The notes: generated from the letters alone by a model not told the origin. 64,000 nt of DNA from Dendrocalamus latiflorus (GCA_017311315.1 CM029663.1:36126622-36190621), one strand, 5' to 3'. Positions 32,911 to 45,066 are shown, counted from the first letter of the stretch. A program made the numbers and translations.

Positions 32911-35900
32911 TCAGAGGCTTTCCAATAAACCCATGCCGGCAACATGATCACGAAAAATATTGGGTGGTAAGCCTTTAGTAAGCGGATCCGCAAGCATTAA
33001 CTTAGTACTAATATGCTTGATACTAATGGTTTGATCCTGGATTCTATCTTTTACAACATGGTACTTAATGTCAATGTGTTTGGCAGCACCACTTGACTTG
33101 TTATTTGCATAAAAGACTGCGGGTTCGTTATCGCAGTATAAGGTGAGTGGTTTAGAGATGCTGTCTACCGCTCTAAGTCCCGGGATAAAGTTTTTAAGCC
33201 ATACAGCCTGCCCGGTAGCCTCATAACATGCCACAAACTCAGCTTGCATCGTTGAAGATGCCATAAGGGTTTGTTTGGAACTTTTCCACGAGATAGCTCC
33301 TCCGGCGAGTGTGAAGATATAACCTAACGTGGATTTCTTAGTATCAACACATCCCGCAAAATCTGAATCTGAATAACCAATAACTTCAAGGCTATCAGAA
33401 TTATATGTGAGTATGAAATGCTTAGTAACTTGCATATAGCGCAAAGCTTTCTTAATGGCCTTCCAGTGGTCCGATCCTGGATTTGACTGATATCTGCCAA
33501 GCATCCTGGTTATATAAGCAAAATCAGGGTGTGTGCATACTTGAGCATACATAATACTTCCGACAACTAAAGCATAGGGAACCGACTTCATCTGATCAGT
33601 TTCATATTGGTTCCTTGGACATTGAAATTTCCCAAACTTATCGCCCTTAACAATAGGAGCAGGTGAGCCAGAGCACTTATGCCTATTGTATCTCTTCAGT
33701 ACTCTGTCAATGTGTGCCTTCTGAGATAAACCTAATATTCCTTTGGACCTATCTCGGTGAATCTCAATGCCAAGAACATAAGAGGCATCACCAAGATCCT
33801 TCATATCAAAATTAGATGAAAGAAATCTCTTGGTCTCAAACAGCATATCCTTATCACTGCTGGCCAATAAGATGTCATCCACATAAAGTACTAAGATGGT
33901 GAATTTACTCTCCTTGAACTTAACATATATGTAGTTATCTTCGTTTTCCTTAAAACCAAAATTCCTTATGATCTTATCGAATTTGAGGTAACATTGCCTC
34001 GATGCTTGTTTTAAACCATAAATCGATTTCTTAAGTCGACATCCCATATGCTCCTTGCCTTCCACGACAAAAACTTCCGGTTGAGCCATGTAAACGTTCT
34101 CTTGCAAGTCGCCATTAAGAAATACCGTCTTAACATCCATCTGATGCAGCTCTAAATCATAATGAGCTACAAGTGCCATAACAATTCTAAATGAATCTTT
34201 AGTCGAGACAGGAGAAAAAGTGTCATTATAGTCAATCCCCTCTCTTTGTGAGAAGCCTTTTGCTACAAGCCTTGCTTTGAACCTTTCGACATTTCCCTTA
34301 GAGTCTGCTTGGTTTTGTAGATCGATTTATAGCCTACTATTTTAACTCCATCATGAATTTCTACTAAGTCCCATACATCATTAATACTCATAGACTTTAG
34401 TTCATCCTTCATGGCATCAAGCCCTTTAGGAGAATGTTCACTCATCATGGCCTCCTTATAAGAGGTGGGATCATCTACCTTCCCTATATCATTAATATCC
34501 TCATTCATATAAACAACATAATCATTTGGGATGGCAGATCTTCTCTCCCGCTGTGATCTTCTAATAGGTTCTCAGCTATTACAGGAGACTGCTGAGGCTC
34601 ATCATTAGGTGTAACATTAGGAATTTCAGAGACCTCAACAGTGGGTGCAACAACAGTATTCTCTACTGGAGGTGCAACCACTTGAGGCACAGGAATAAAG
34701 GTCTCTGGGATAAGCGGTGAAGAAATATAAACCCGCTTCTCCTCAAGATCTATTTTCCTGGGCTCCAGGCCCTTGTTATTCTCTAAGAACACAACGTGTC
34801 TTGTTTCTACAAACTTAGTTATCCTATCAGGACAATAAAAACGATACCCTTTGGATCTCTCAGGGTACCCAATAAAATGACAACTTACTGTCTTAGAGTC
34901 TAATTTCCCAATATGTGGATTAAATATCTTAGCTTCAGACGACAACCCCATACTCGTAAATATTTCATACTCGGTTTCCTCCCAGTCCATAATCCATAAG
35001 GTATTTTAGGTACTGATTTACTGGGAACCCGATTAAGAATATGTGTGGCTATCTTTAGTGCTTCCATCCACAAAACAGTTGGTAAAATAGAATGGCTAAG
35101 CATGCTCTGTACCATATCCATAAGTGTACGGTTGTGTCTCTCAGCTACCCCATTCTGCTGAGGTTCACCTGGTGTAGAAGTAGGGCAACAATGCCATTTT
35201 CCTGAAGGAACTTAGCGAAAGGGCCAGGAATTTGCCCATAAGAGGCATGTCTTCCATAATATTCTCCCTCACGGTCCGATCTTACCACTTTAATTCTTAT
35301 ATTGTGCTGATTTTCAACTTTAGCCTTAAATATCTTAAATTTGTCAAGTGACTCAGATCAGTCTTTAATGGGAAAGATTTAACCATAACGGGAGAAATCA
35401 TCAGTTAATGTGATGAATGAATCAAACCCATCCACTGACGTCACAAGAAAAGGACCACAAATATCAGTATGAATTAATTCTAAGAGTCCTGTGCTGCGAG
35501 TGGCTCCCTTCTTTATTTGCTTTACATATTTTCTTTTAATGCAACTAATGCAGTGGTCTGAGTCAGAGAAATCTAATGGGTGGAGAATTTCTTCTTTAAT
35601 GAGACGCTCCATTCTCCCCCTCGAAATGTGGCCTAAACGACAGTGCCATAGTTTCGAAGAAGTCTCGTCATTCTTTTTACGCTTAGCATCACACACATTC
35701 AAAGATACATGAGTTTCATTAAGGGAAAGCATATAGAGCTTGTCTTGTCTAAAGGCAAGACCGACATCATTTGAATTAAACGTAATAATGCATTTATTGT
35801 CACCATAAATACATCTAAAACCATCATCGTTCAATAAAGAAATCGAAATCAAATTTCTCCTAATGGAAGGAACATAGACTACATTATTAAGACGAAGCAT

Positions 35901-36085
35901 GAAGCCGCTATCTAAAACTAATGAAATAGATCCAACTAATTCTACTTCGGCTTCTTTTCCATCCGTGACTCTAAGACTTTGCTCCCCTTTTCTTAGTGTT
36001 TTCGCGGTAAGGAATCCCTGTAAAGAGTTGGTAACGTGCATAATTGCACCTGAGTCAATCCACTAAGAATTAAGAGAGAAATCAG
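32911..36085 (-). pseudogene. Ty1-copia pol (protease, integrase, reverse transcriptase, RNase H), broken
   Basis: Reading down the minus strand: protease WIDSGAIMHVTN (about 36065-36030, with an in-frame TAG just before it at 36065-36063 where a Trp is expected); GAG-pre-integrase LWHCRLGHISRGRMERL; integrase zinc and core start (HTDICGPF, about 35460); later integrase HSILPTVLWMEALKIATHIL (about 35090); linker; RT and RNase H in one long frame 34179-32911 containing HQMDVKTVFLNGDL, the catalytic YVDDILLAS, YSDSDFAGC, and the RNase H end KYHVVKDRIQ. Frame changes occur near 35370, 34990, 34505 and 34310, so no full polyprotein can be made. The RT/RNase H frame of 422 codons is intact. Confidence 0.9.
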
Positions 36086-36121
36086 CATAAAGAGTTTCAT
36101 CAATAAACATTATTATATCAT

Positions 36122-36955
36122 TACCCTTTTTTGCGAACCACTTTAGAAAACCAACACAATCCTTCTGGAAATGCCCTAGCTGCTTGCAAAAGTGACATTC
36201 CCCCCTTTAAGTGCTCCAGTGGGAGCAACATGGGGCTTAGGTGCATTGTGCACTTTAGGCCCTGACTTATCTGAATTAGGGGAGAACTGCAGTTTTTTTA
36301 GATTTGAAGTCCCCTTGGAACTTCCTTTTGTTAGAGCCACCAACTTGAAGTGCAAGATCCCTTTTTCCGTCCTTATTCTTTCTTCCTCCTGGACACACAT
36401 GGCGCTTAAATCGCTCATGTTCCATTTTTCTTTCTGAGTATTGTAATTGATCTTAAATGCCGTGTACTCAGAAGAAAGAGAAGTCATGATAAAATGGACT
36501 AGGAAACCATCAGATATCTCCATATCCATGCCCTTGAGCTTTTCTGCCATATTAGTCATCATCATGATATGTTCTCTTATGCTGTCGGACTTGTCATACT
36601 TAGTGGTTAAGAGTCTCTGGATCAAAGTACTGACATAAACTTTAGTGGAGCCTTTAAATTTCTCGTCTACTGAAGCCAAATACTCTTTAGCATTTTCGGA
36701 ATCGGAGATTGCTCCCCTGATCCCAACTGAGATGGAGGTCTTCATAATCATTAGTGATAGACGGTTGGACCGCTCCCATTTCTCAGCATTAGCTTCGGTG
36801 AAGGAAATGGGAGCGGTAACCTTTAAAGCATAATCAAGGTCCAAAACTCCAAGGACAACATGAATTCTTTCTTTCCATGTGGGAAAGTTGCTCCCCACAA
36901 GCTGCTCAATATTGTCGATTGTGGCGGCAACATTTGAAGCATTTATTACTGAATA
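36122..36955 (-). pseudogene. Ty1-copia gag with CCHC zinc knuckle, frameshifted
   Basis: The frame from about 36955 reads EQLVGSNFPTWKERIHVVL, then the UBN2-type gag region (LSLMIMKTSISVGIRGAIS, STLIQRLLTTKYDKSDSIRE, MAEKLKGMDMEISDGFLVHF). The zinc knuckle HFCKQLGHFQKDC (about 36192-36154) is in another frame, after a one-base change in a seven-G run near 36200. The frame begins just after an AG (TTTCAG) that could be a leader-intron acceptor. Confidence 0.85.
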
Positions 36956-38033
36956 TCAAAATACAGGGCAAAATTAGAAATAACATAAGAATATATATTG
37001 CATGTAATTAACCCTACGTTGGTCTGATTAATAACATGCAAAACTATAGTTCTAATTCATATCACCGTTGAGCAGAAAATGAAAAAGAACTTAACAATTG
37101 ATATGACGACACATGATTACGATCAACGTTGCTCAAAATGTAGTCATGTGCATATAAAATGCCAAAATAAAGCATAAAATCTCTAATTAAAATATCTCGT
37201 TGGTTCAATTTTAATCAGAGATAATACATAATAATGTGGTAATGATACATCGTAATTGGGCAACCGAAAAATAACTAAAACAGTGCACAAAAGGTAGACT
37301 TAAGTAAAAGAAAATGCACTGAAAAAAGAAAAAGAAAAATCACTATTGCAGCCAGCCCCAAAGAAAACGGCCCAAAATCATGCGCGCAGCCCACAAAAAT
37401 TGACTTTCACGCACGTCGTCGGATCTTGATCGGACGGCTGGAAACATAGCTGGCCCAACTTCTCTCTGGCCCACAAAAAGATGACCGCAAGATCCGATCG
37501 GACGGCCGAGATTGCGCCGTAGGCGAGTTAAAAACCCCGAAACCCTAACCCTAGCCTCATTTGCTCCTCCTCCTCGCGAAAAACACGGGTGACGGCAGCG
37601 GCACGCTCGCGGAGAGTAGCAGCGGCGCGGCGGCGGCGGAGAGGAGAGCGTAGAGGGGCGACTTGAGGTGGCGCGGCATGAGGCGGCGCCTCCGCAGCCC
37701 TCCTCGCTGGCGCGCGCGTGCGACCGAGGTTGCGTGCGCGGTCGTCGAGTGGAGCTACGGTGGCGCCCGTGACCGGAGGAAGCCGAGGCTCCAAAAACGT
37801 AAGTTTCCGCTACCAATTTGAGTTTTGATTCGGGTTTGAGGGCTCGGGTGGTTGGTTTGGGGATTTTCATTAGGATTTTGCAAAAGATTTCTTAAGTCTC
37901 CTCCTTCTAATTGCTAACTGGGCTGTTAATCAATAGATCCAAGCCTCTAATCCTTAGATCTAAACCTTTAGTCATTAGATCCAGGCAAGAACAGTTCGGT
38001 TGGGATTAATTAGTGTTCAAGATGAGTCTAGGG
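36956..38033 (-). other. long untranslated leader of the minus-strand copia element
   Basis: About 1.08 kb between the primer-binding site and gag. 37370-37880 is GC-rich, unlike the AT-rich rest. Minus-strand open frames of 88-175 codons here lack any recognisable domain. It may be captured host sequence or a leader spliced out before gag translation. Confidence 0.5.
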
Positions 38034-38051
38034 GTGGTTCTGATACCACAA

Positions 38052-38459
38052 TATTGGATAAATCTAAATGCTAAATATGAACTATAAGCATTAACTCTAG
38101 ATCAAACATGAACACATAGTATAATCTTTAGTGCGGAAGCGTACCCAAGGCTGGAGATGCCATGAGGATTGAGGATTTGTCGATGTAGAGGTGGTCGGCG
38201 GCGCGGTGATGCCGTGGACGGGGACGAAGGAGTCCTTCGGTCTTCGTCCATCTTAGCGCTCGTGAGAGATCGGGTATGTGCGGGATTTCGTAGCCTTGAT
38301 CAACCGTGAACAAACCCTGCCGAATCTCCTATGTTTTTATAGCGCTAGATGATCGGGACCAAAACCAAAAAGAAGTTGGTTGCGCCTCCAATCAGGGCGC
38401 GAGTGGAGGCGTGGCCTCCCTGGAATCTCAGCATACAGTTAGCTGAGATCAACCCAACA
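38052..38459 (-). repeat. 5' LTR of the minus-strand copia element
   Basis: 408 bp, direct repeat of 32320-32727; the element's promoter would lie here. Confidence 0.93.
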
Positions 38460-38464
38460 ATCTT

Positions 38465-38637
38465 CTCCCCTTTCGTCGGCCTCTCCGAACTCCCCCCTAT
38501 CTCTTCAACAGCTTCTCTCACTCCCTAAATCGAGTGGCATCTCTCTCTTGCAGGTTCTACGACGCCATTCTCTTCAAGATTTGTTCTCTACCAGAGGACA
38601 GATTGAGGAGTCTTGTTGTTCCTGATCCAGGATCTGA
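38465..38637. other. sequence split by the copia insertion, right side
   Basis: Continues the segment that ends at 32314. It contains CTCTCTCTTGCAGGTTCTAC, a plausible splice acceptor, then a short open stretch (FYDAILFKICSLPEDRLRS). Possibly part of an unrecognised gene or gene fragment. Confidence 0.3.
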
Positions 38638-38920
38638 GAGCATCTCCAAGAGATGTTCTTTCTCACCTCCTATCTTAAAATATTGGGTATGAAAACTAAA
38701 AACAAACTCCAACAGATACTCTAAAACACACCCAATAATTTTGGTACTCTAAAATTGAGGTGGATCACCATCAAATATACAGTGCCTAGATAGTAATTTT
38801 AGGGATCCAAGTTTAGAGGAGCTGCTGAAGGAGGGGAAAGATTTAGAGGACAATTTTTTAAGAAGACTCCCAATATGAGATTTTAGAGGATAAAATATTG
38901 AGCCTGTCTTGGAGATGCTC
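38638..38920. mobile_element. MITE with GAGCATCTCCAAG termini
   Basis: 283 bp; left end GAGCATCTCCAAGAG and right end, on the other strand, GAGCATCTCCAAGAC. TGA flanks both ends (38635-38637, 38921-38923). Non-coding. Confidence 0.75.
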
Positions 38921-38923
38921 TGA

Positions 38924-40428
38924 CCGGTTCCGTGCGCAAGCCGCAAGGCCACTGATCCGTCCTCCTGTTTCAGATATGCCAAGATACTTTCATATCCCTA
39001 TCTTTTCTTCTTATTTGCTCGTGTAATTTTTCCTAGCGAGAGTTGCTTGCTTCCCAGTGCAGAGATTTATTCCTTTGTATTGTACAGCTGCTTCCAGAAC
39101 CAAACGTACCAATACTTGTTTTGAAGGTCATCGCTCCATCAATGTCTTTCCTACTTTAGGATGCTTCCTTTCTTAATTATTTTGGAATTACTAGTCTAGA
39201 TCTGGACACTATTTTTCACACACAAACGAATTAGGACTGAAGCTAGAGATATATAAGTGTTGGGAAACCTGGGCTGTTTTGAAGTCTTGGCTTATGGTGG
39301 GCATCTCACCACTAGATTATATATAGAAAGTGCTATTAGCTATTTTATACACACGTAAAAGAGAAAGCAATAAAGAAAGACCAAGAATTCTCCCACTATC
39401 TTTATGTTTCCAATCTACTATTTGCATCATCTGTATTTGTTCTGTTCTTTTGCATAGAAGAGGAATCGATCGGACTGAACTCGCCAGCGACGGTTCCTCA
39501 ACAATAAGCAGAGAGAGGTCAGCATCTCTGGCCGCACGGATGCAATCCATTCAACAGGAAATTGCGTTATGGAAATAAATGAAGCTAACGACTTAGGAGA
39601 TAGGACATGTTCTTATGTTTTAGTTTAACTTTGGTTAATTCTAATTTTGATTCATGGAAGTTTCCACCATTTTTTATCGAGCTCAGTAACTGAGATGTTA
39701 CCAGTGAGGTTTATTATGTTCTTTCCATTGTTTTAGCGTAACTCTATCTACTACTACCATTGATTTGCATACAGTACTAATATCATTGCTTTCTGTAAGT
39801 AACCTTACTTTTTTTTATTGATTTTAGATGGACGACAATGCACAAATTAATTGGAACGTAGCATTCTTCAGCGTTTTTATAGTGATGTATATCATGTATT
39901 CAGGGTTAAATCATTCGGTTTGAGAAAATTTCCGGAGGTCACCTTATTATCCCTTTCCTTCACAAGTACGAGTTTTCATAGCATGTTGCATACTTCACAA
40001 TTGGATATTACAAAATGGCAGGCCTGATGAACTAGTCTATAGTGAGCAAAGTTGGGCCAAACAATATCCAAGATCAGCCGACCGCATTCAACGAGATTTG
40101 CATGGGGAACAAAGGGAGGTGCTTCGAGATAGGGATACCATGGTAGGCAGGATGTGGAGAAATAGTCATAATGTTAAGCATGGGTGATTCATGTTACTAG
40201 AACTTTCTATATGAATTTATTGCCTTTTGTAATTTAGGACATCCTATATTGTGTTAGCACTTAGAACAATTTAGGTACGTGTTTCTGCACTGTCAAATTG
40301 TAATTTGTAATTAGGATTTGGTTTGAAATTATGTTTGTCTTCTTTGCTTGACACATGGCCTGCAATTGAGCTGTACGTATCATTGTTTTCTTCGCTGTCT
40401 TAGGCCTATTGAGTGTTGCTACAGCGAT
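38924..40428. other. AT-rich region without a recognised gene
   Basis: No domain seen. A stretch at about 40050-40180 reads EQSWAKQYPRSADRIQRDLH on the plus strand, exon-like but unassigned. It sits upstream of the Myb/SANT-like remnant and could belong to the same decayed gene. Confidence 0.35.
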
Positions 40429-40938
40429 ATGGCAGGCAACAACGTGGTGTGGCAACCCCAGGTTGTGGAGGAAATGTTGATGTACTACAAGGAGAAGATC
40501 CAAGTTGAGGAAGACAAATGATTTTTAAAGAGGTGCATCACGAGGAGTGTGCACAACAGATCAATGCGAGGTATCACGCTAACTTCACGCAGCGTCAGGT
40601 GTACCGTGTACCACAAGTTCCACAAGTTGAAAGCCCAGTGGAAGCTTATACAAGAGGCAAAGAACTTAAGTGGCGCCAATTTTGATAACGTTGAGAAAAA
40701 GATGAGACTGAACTTGTCCGGATGACCAATGTGAGCTTTCTGTCCGAATTATTTCAATTTGTTTTCATCAGAAAATACCATGTTGTACTCTTTAGTGCAC
40801 TAACATTTACACTACTTTCCTTAACATGTTAGGCCAAAGATAAAAGGGCGAAATTCATTAATGTCCCCATTCGTTGGTATGACGAGATGAAGTTTATTTT
40901 TCAAGACAAGAATGCAACTAGGGAGTTTACTGTCCTTC
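40429..40938 (+). pseudogene. Myb/SANT-like domain protein remnant, cut off by a copia element
   Basis: Starts MAGNNVVWQPQVVEEMLMYY (ATG at 40429) and meets a stop at 40519-40521. Then, in shifted frames, ECAQQINARYHANFTQRQVY, HKFHKLKAQWKLIQEAKNLS and GANFDNVEKKM follow. After an intron-like gap come AKDKRAKFINVPIRWYDEMK and FIFQDKNATREFTVLQ. The order (W-type start, basic helix with QWK, then a FIN-P-x-x-x-YDEM motif) resembles the Myb/SANT-like plant proteins related to the DNA-binding protein of PIF/Harbinger transposons. Stops and a frame change near 40595 show it is dead, and its 3' end abuts the copia terminus at 40942. Confidence 0.6.
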
Positions 40939-41449
40939 AAGCTGTTATATGTATATAGCGTAGGGTGTTATTTACAAATGTACATGTTACATATTGGGCT
41001 CCTGGCCCATGGGAATATATGGTATCAGTCCCAGGTTAGGGTTCCCCCACCGCCACCACTGCTGCCCTGCTCTTCCCACATGTCTCCTCGTCTCATGCTC
41101 GGTGCCACCGCCTCCTCCCACTTGGTGCCATCACCTCCTCTCGCTTGATGCTGCCTGGGCTTGCCTCGACGCCATTGTCGCCTCGCCCTGCCTTGGTCGA
41201 TATCACTACCTTGGCCCGCCTCAGACGAAGCCACCACCGCCTCGCCCCTAACCTCACCTCGGCCGAAGTTGTCGTCACCTCGCTTTGCCTTGGTTGAAGC
41301 CCTGGCCCGCCTCGGTCGACACTGCCTCAGCCACCCTTTGATGACCAACCCTGGCCAAATGGTTACCGCTAGTGGCTCCTTCGTCATCTTGCTTCCTCGG
41401 TTTGTTTCGAAGGGACGAACTTCCGGGAGTGGGTTATTCACCTAAGAAT

Positions 41450-43670
41450 TCACCTCAATAACCAGCGTCTATGGGGTTATCTCACTGGCGAGCATGGCTA
41501 TCTGCCTCATCCTACACCGCTTATTCTGCTCGCTCTTCCTACTGGTGCAGATCAGGTGGCTTAGGAGGAGGCCACTGCTACACTGGAGGAGGTCCTAAAA
41601 CTCTACCAGTCTGAGTCGCACTGCATGCCTGTGAGCGATGGTAGAATGCCGAGGCTCGTGCTACCGCCATCTTGGAGAGTAGTATGCCCGTGGCCATCTC
41701 CATGGATGTGGCGGAGCTGCCGATGACACAACTTATGTGGGAGCGCCTCCGAGCTCACTACCAGCTGACGAGTGATGCTATGTAACTGTCCATTGTGCAC
41801 TAGGCGCACTCTCTTCAGCAGCTTGATGTTACCGTTGATGACTTCTACCAACAGATGTCTGTGGTGTGGTGTTAGCTCAACTCTCTAGGGTCGGATGTTT
41901 ACTGGACCTGTCCCTATTATGTGTGGCTTCATGCTCACCAAGAGATTGTCTCTATGACTTCCTAATTCAATTCCAGCCTGAGTCCGAGACTGTACGGGCT
42001 CAGCTCGCCACCCACGCCGAGCTTAGTGGAGGCTCTCATTGTTGTGTGTGCTAAGGAGGCTCGTCACCGTGGTGTGGTTTAGATGCAGACTGTCTTGTCT
42101 ACTTTAGCACTTGCCATTTCGCCTGTTTCTTCAACACAGACCATAATTTTCCTCCAACTCCTAGCGCACCAGTGGTTACTGCTTCTACTATTGGTCTCCA
42201 CTGCACCTATTGCCAGCGTGATGACCACAGGTATCAGGATTGCTACAAAGCGGAGGAGGGACTAGGGCCATCGGGGGTGGACATCCCTGAAGGGCTTTGG
42301 TGGTTCCTCTCACTCAGGAGCTGGTGCCTCACGCCAGGGCTCCTCCGGTGATGTTGTACAACAGCTCCTCTCACTCCCCTAGCGCCTCGGTGTCAGCTTG
42401 TCCTCAGACTCCTCGGGATCTGCTCATTTGGCTCTTGCTTCTCAGCAGTCTTCCATGCCTTCGCCTCCTCCCTCGTCAGGTATCTTGTCTCTATGGATCT
42501 TGGACTCTGGTGCTTCCTTTCACATGACACCAGATTCTACCCACCTCACCTCACTGCATCCCATAGTTTTCTCTTCCACTGTTTAGACTGCATATGGTAC
42601 CTCTCTTCCTGTTGCAGGTCGAGGCACTCTTTCCACATCTTTTCGCTTATGTTGGCTTGTCAGATCACTAATCATGACTGTCATGTTGTTCTTGAGTCTG
42701 ACTCTTGTTTTGTTCAGGACCGCCACACGGGGACTCTGCTTAGTACGAGCCCTCGACACTGTGATTCATAGTGTCTTTTGGAGCTCGATTGGCTCCATCT
42801 GCCTTCCGTTGTCTCCACTAGTCAATTAGGTCCTACCACTACCTCTACCCTTGCCACGTCCTCCACTACCTCCTTCTCTCGGTGGCACTATCGTCTCAGT
42901 TCGATTTGGCCATTCATGTGTTTTGTACCGACTCTACTGATGAGTATCTATCTGCTGCTTTGTGTTATTTTTCTCGTTGAGCAGGGTACTCTTTACCAGT
43001 ACTTTTTCTTGGTGCTCATGCTTAGAATGATGTCTGAGCATAAGCATTGTCATTTACCTGTGACTGCTCGTGCTCTCATACTTGCCTCTTGTTGGAAACT
43101 CCCAGGAACTACTCACGGTGAGAATGGACACATGGCTTCTTGAACTCGTGCACACACGCTTTATTGGTGGAAGAACACACAGAATTCACTGGAGAGAATA
43201 AACAACAAACTAGATCTTTCGGCGACGCATCAACGACCTTGCGTACACTAATCATGACTGTCATGTCGTTCTTGAGTCTGACTCTTGTTTTGTCCAGGAC
43301 CGCCACACGGGGACTCTGCTTAGTACGAGCCCTCGGCACTATGATTCACAGTGTCTTTTGGAGCTCGATTGGCTCTATCTGCCTTCCGTTGTCTCCACTA
43401 GTCAGTTAGGTCCTACCACTACCTCTGCCCTTGCCATGTCCTCCACTACCTCCTTCTCTCGGTGGCACTATCATCTCAGTTCGATTTGGCCATTCATGTG
43501 TTTTGTACTGACTCTACTGATGAGTATCTATCTGCTGCTTTGTGTTATTTTTCTCGTTGAGTAGGGTACTCTTTACCAGTACTTTTTTCTTGGTGCTCAC
43601 GCTTAGAACGATGTCTGAGCATAAGCATTGTCATTTACCTGTGACTGCTCGTGCTCTCATACTTGCCTCT
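41450..43670 (+). pseudogene. copia gag, protease and early integrase, broken
   Basis: Gag fragments such as ELPMTQLMWERLRAHYQLTS (about 41712-41771) and QQLDVTVDDFYQQM (about 41820-41860) are separated by stops and frame changes. The aspartic protease motif LDSGASFHMTPDSTHLTSLH (about 42508-42567) is followed by a TAG at 42585. Integrase-region pieces (HTGTLLSTSPRHCDS; SEHKHCHLPVTARALILAS) occur twice because of the 580-bp tandem duplication. The frame of the second copy reaches the gag-only element at 43671 and resumes after it at 45552. Confidence 0.75.
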
Positions 43671-43825
43671 TGTTGGAAACTCCCAGGAACTACTCACGGT
43701 GAGAATGGACACATGGCTTCTTGAACTCACGCACACAACTTTATTGGTGGAAGAACAAACAAAATTCACCGGAGAGAATAAACAACAAACTAGATCTTTC
43801 GGCGACGCAGAAACCACCTTGCGTC
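42666..43825 (+). repeat. 580-bp tandem duplication spanning a copia/LTR junction
   Basis: Unit 42666-43245 is followed directly by 43246-43825, with the same period (580) at both ends and only scattered substitutions. The left unit contains the last 155 bp as a piece of the gag-only element's LTR (from TGTTGGAAACTCCCAGG at 43091). The duplication must therefore post-date that element's insertion. The left unit stops abruptly within the LTR at CTTGCGT. Confidence 0.9.
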
Positions 43826-44134
43826 GGTATTTCTCTACTTGCTCTGTTATTCAACTGGACTCCCTGATAAACACAGCATACTTAGCGCTCAAATACACAT
43901 GCTAATGACTCACTAATACACCATGCACACATTAAACTAACACCTGATCCTACAATCTTGGATCAAGACCATTTCTTGCGCCACCACACCGAAACAGCCT
44001 CGACAACTCCTAATGACTCGGCAGCTGCACGACTTGGTAAAACGAACATGACGTGCAACGTGCATAGCACCATGCAGGGTACCACTCAAATAAACATGCT
44101 ACTAAAATGCTAAGACAATAAAATTAACACAACA
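43671..44134 (-). repeat. 3' LTR of the TR-GAG element
   Basis: 464 bp, direct repeat of 45082-45546, differing by a few percent by eye. Confidence 0.92.
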
Positions 44135-44184
44135 TTCACCCCCTTAATCTTGTTGTCGTTATTTGAGTATCTTCTCGCCAAGTA

Positions 44185-45066
44185 TCAAAGTAGCGCTGGT
44201 TCGTCATCGGCATCAGCCATAACGAGATGCGCCTCTTTATCCTTCTTCTTGTGGCATTCGGAAGCAAAATGCCTATAGTCATTGCAATTGTAGCATCTTA
44301 CTTTAGCCTTCTGAAATTTGCGATACCTACGGTTTCGGTCACCATTGTCATCGGAACCGTCGCCTTCACGCTTCGACGATTGGGACTCCCACTCGGCCCG
44401 CGTGAGAAGAAGATGTTCGTCGTTGTTGTCGTCGCCAGGAATGCGTAGACGCTCCTCATACGCCTTGAGGCGGCCGATCGCTTCTTCCACCGCCATTGTC
44501 TTTAAGTCTCTAAATTGCTCAATGGTTAAGACAATCTGCAGGTACTTATTTGGGACAGAGCGGAGAAGCTTCTTCATGATGTAGCTTTCCTTCATCTTGT
44601 TACTAAAATTGCGAATCTGGTTGATGAGAGTCATCAACCTCATGGAAAAGTCGTCCACCGACTCCGTTTCCTTCATACGCAAACCCTCGAACTCACTCTT
44701 AAGGGTTTGTACACGCACCTCCTTGACGCGATGGGCGCCGACGTACATTGTCTTGAGCGTGTCCCACGCAGCTTTCGCCGTCTCCTTTTCAGCGAGTAGG
44801 AGGAGGGTCTCCTCCAGGACTCCTTGGAAGATGGCCGCAAGAGCCATTTGATCTTTGCACTCATCAACATCGTTGGCCACCACAGCTTTCCAAATGCCTT
44901 GGGCTTTCATGAACACCTTCATCTGGACTGCCCACGCAGCGTAGTTGCTCTTGTTCAGCATAGGGTATTGAAGAGAGACGCTGCTTTCTCTTCCTGGTAC
45001 CCTCAACGGACCACCGCCGGTGATGATGGCGTGACCCGACGGCGACACCGATCTTGTCCTCGGCAT
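44185..45066 (-). CDS. copia-type Gag (UBN2 domain plus CCHC zinc knuckle), intact
   Basis: 293 residues on the minus strand, ATG at 45066 only about 15 bp after the 5' LTR, stop at 44185-44187. The N terminus MPRTRSVSPSG precedes YPMLNKSNYAAWAVQMKVFM (about 37-56), the standard start of copia Gag. The UBN2-like region follows (ETAKAAWDTLKTMYVGAHRV, RLMTLINQIRNFSNKMKESY, KKLLRSVPNKYLQIVLTIEQ). The C-terminal knuckle CYNCNDYRHFASEC (about 260-273) has intact C-x2-C-x4-H-x4-C spacing, with charged residues before and after. No stops or frameshifts, unlike nearly every other TE gene in the window. Gag would package the element's RNA into particles. Confidence 0.92.
   Translation of the reverse strand: MPRTRSVSPSGHAIITGGGPLRVPGRESSVSLQYPMLNKSNYAAWAVQMKVFMKAQGIWKAVVANDVDECKDQMALAAIFQGVLEETLLLLAEKETAKAAWDTLKTMYVGAHRVKEVRVQTLKSEFEGLRMKETESVDDFSMRLMTLINQIRNFSNKMKESYIMKKLLRSVPNKYLQIVLTIEQFRDLKTMAVEEAIGRLKAYEERLRIPGDDNNDEHLLLTRAEWESQSSKREGDGSDDNGDRNRRYRKFQKAKVRCYNCNDYRHFASECHKKKDKEAHLVMADADDEPALL

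Larger units (their letters stand above)
32320..38459 (-). mobile_element. complete Ty1-copia LTR retrotransposon (decayed)
   Basis: 6,140 bp, transcribed on the minus strand. Two 408-bp LTRs (38052-38459 as the 5' LTR, 32320-32727 as the 3' LTR) start TGTTGGGTTGATC and end ATCCAATA. Exact target duplications ATCTT lie at 32315-32319 and 38460-38464. The primer-binding site TGGTATCAGAACC (minus strand, about 38034-38048) sits just inside the 5' LTR, and a polypurine tract AAAGGGGAGAA abuts the 3' LTR (32728-32738). Domain order gag, protease, integrase, reverse transcriptase, RNase H is that of Ty1-copia. I count about 28 differences between the LTRs by eye (roughly 7%), so it is not a recent insertion. 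Several frameshifts and stops disable it. Confidence 0.95.
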
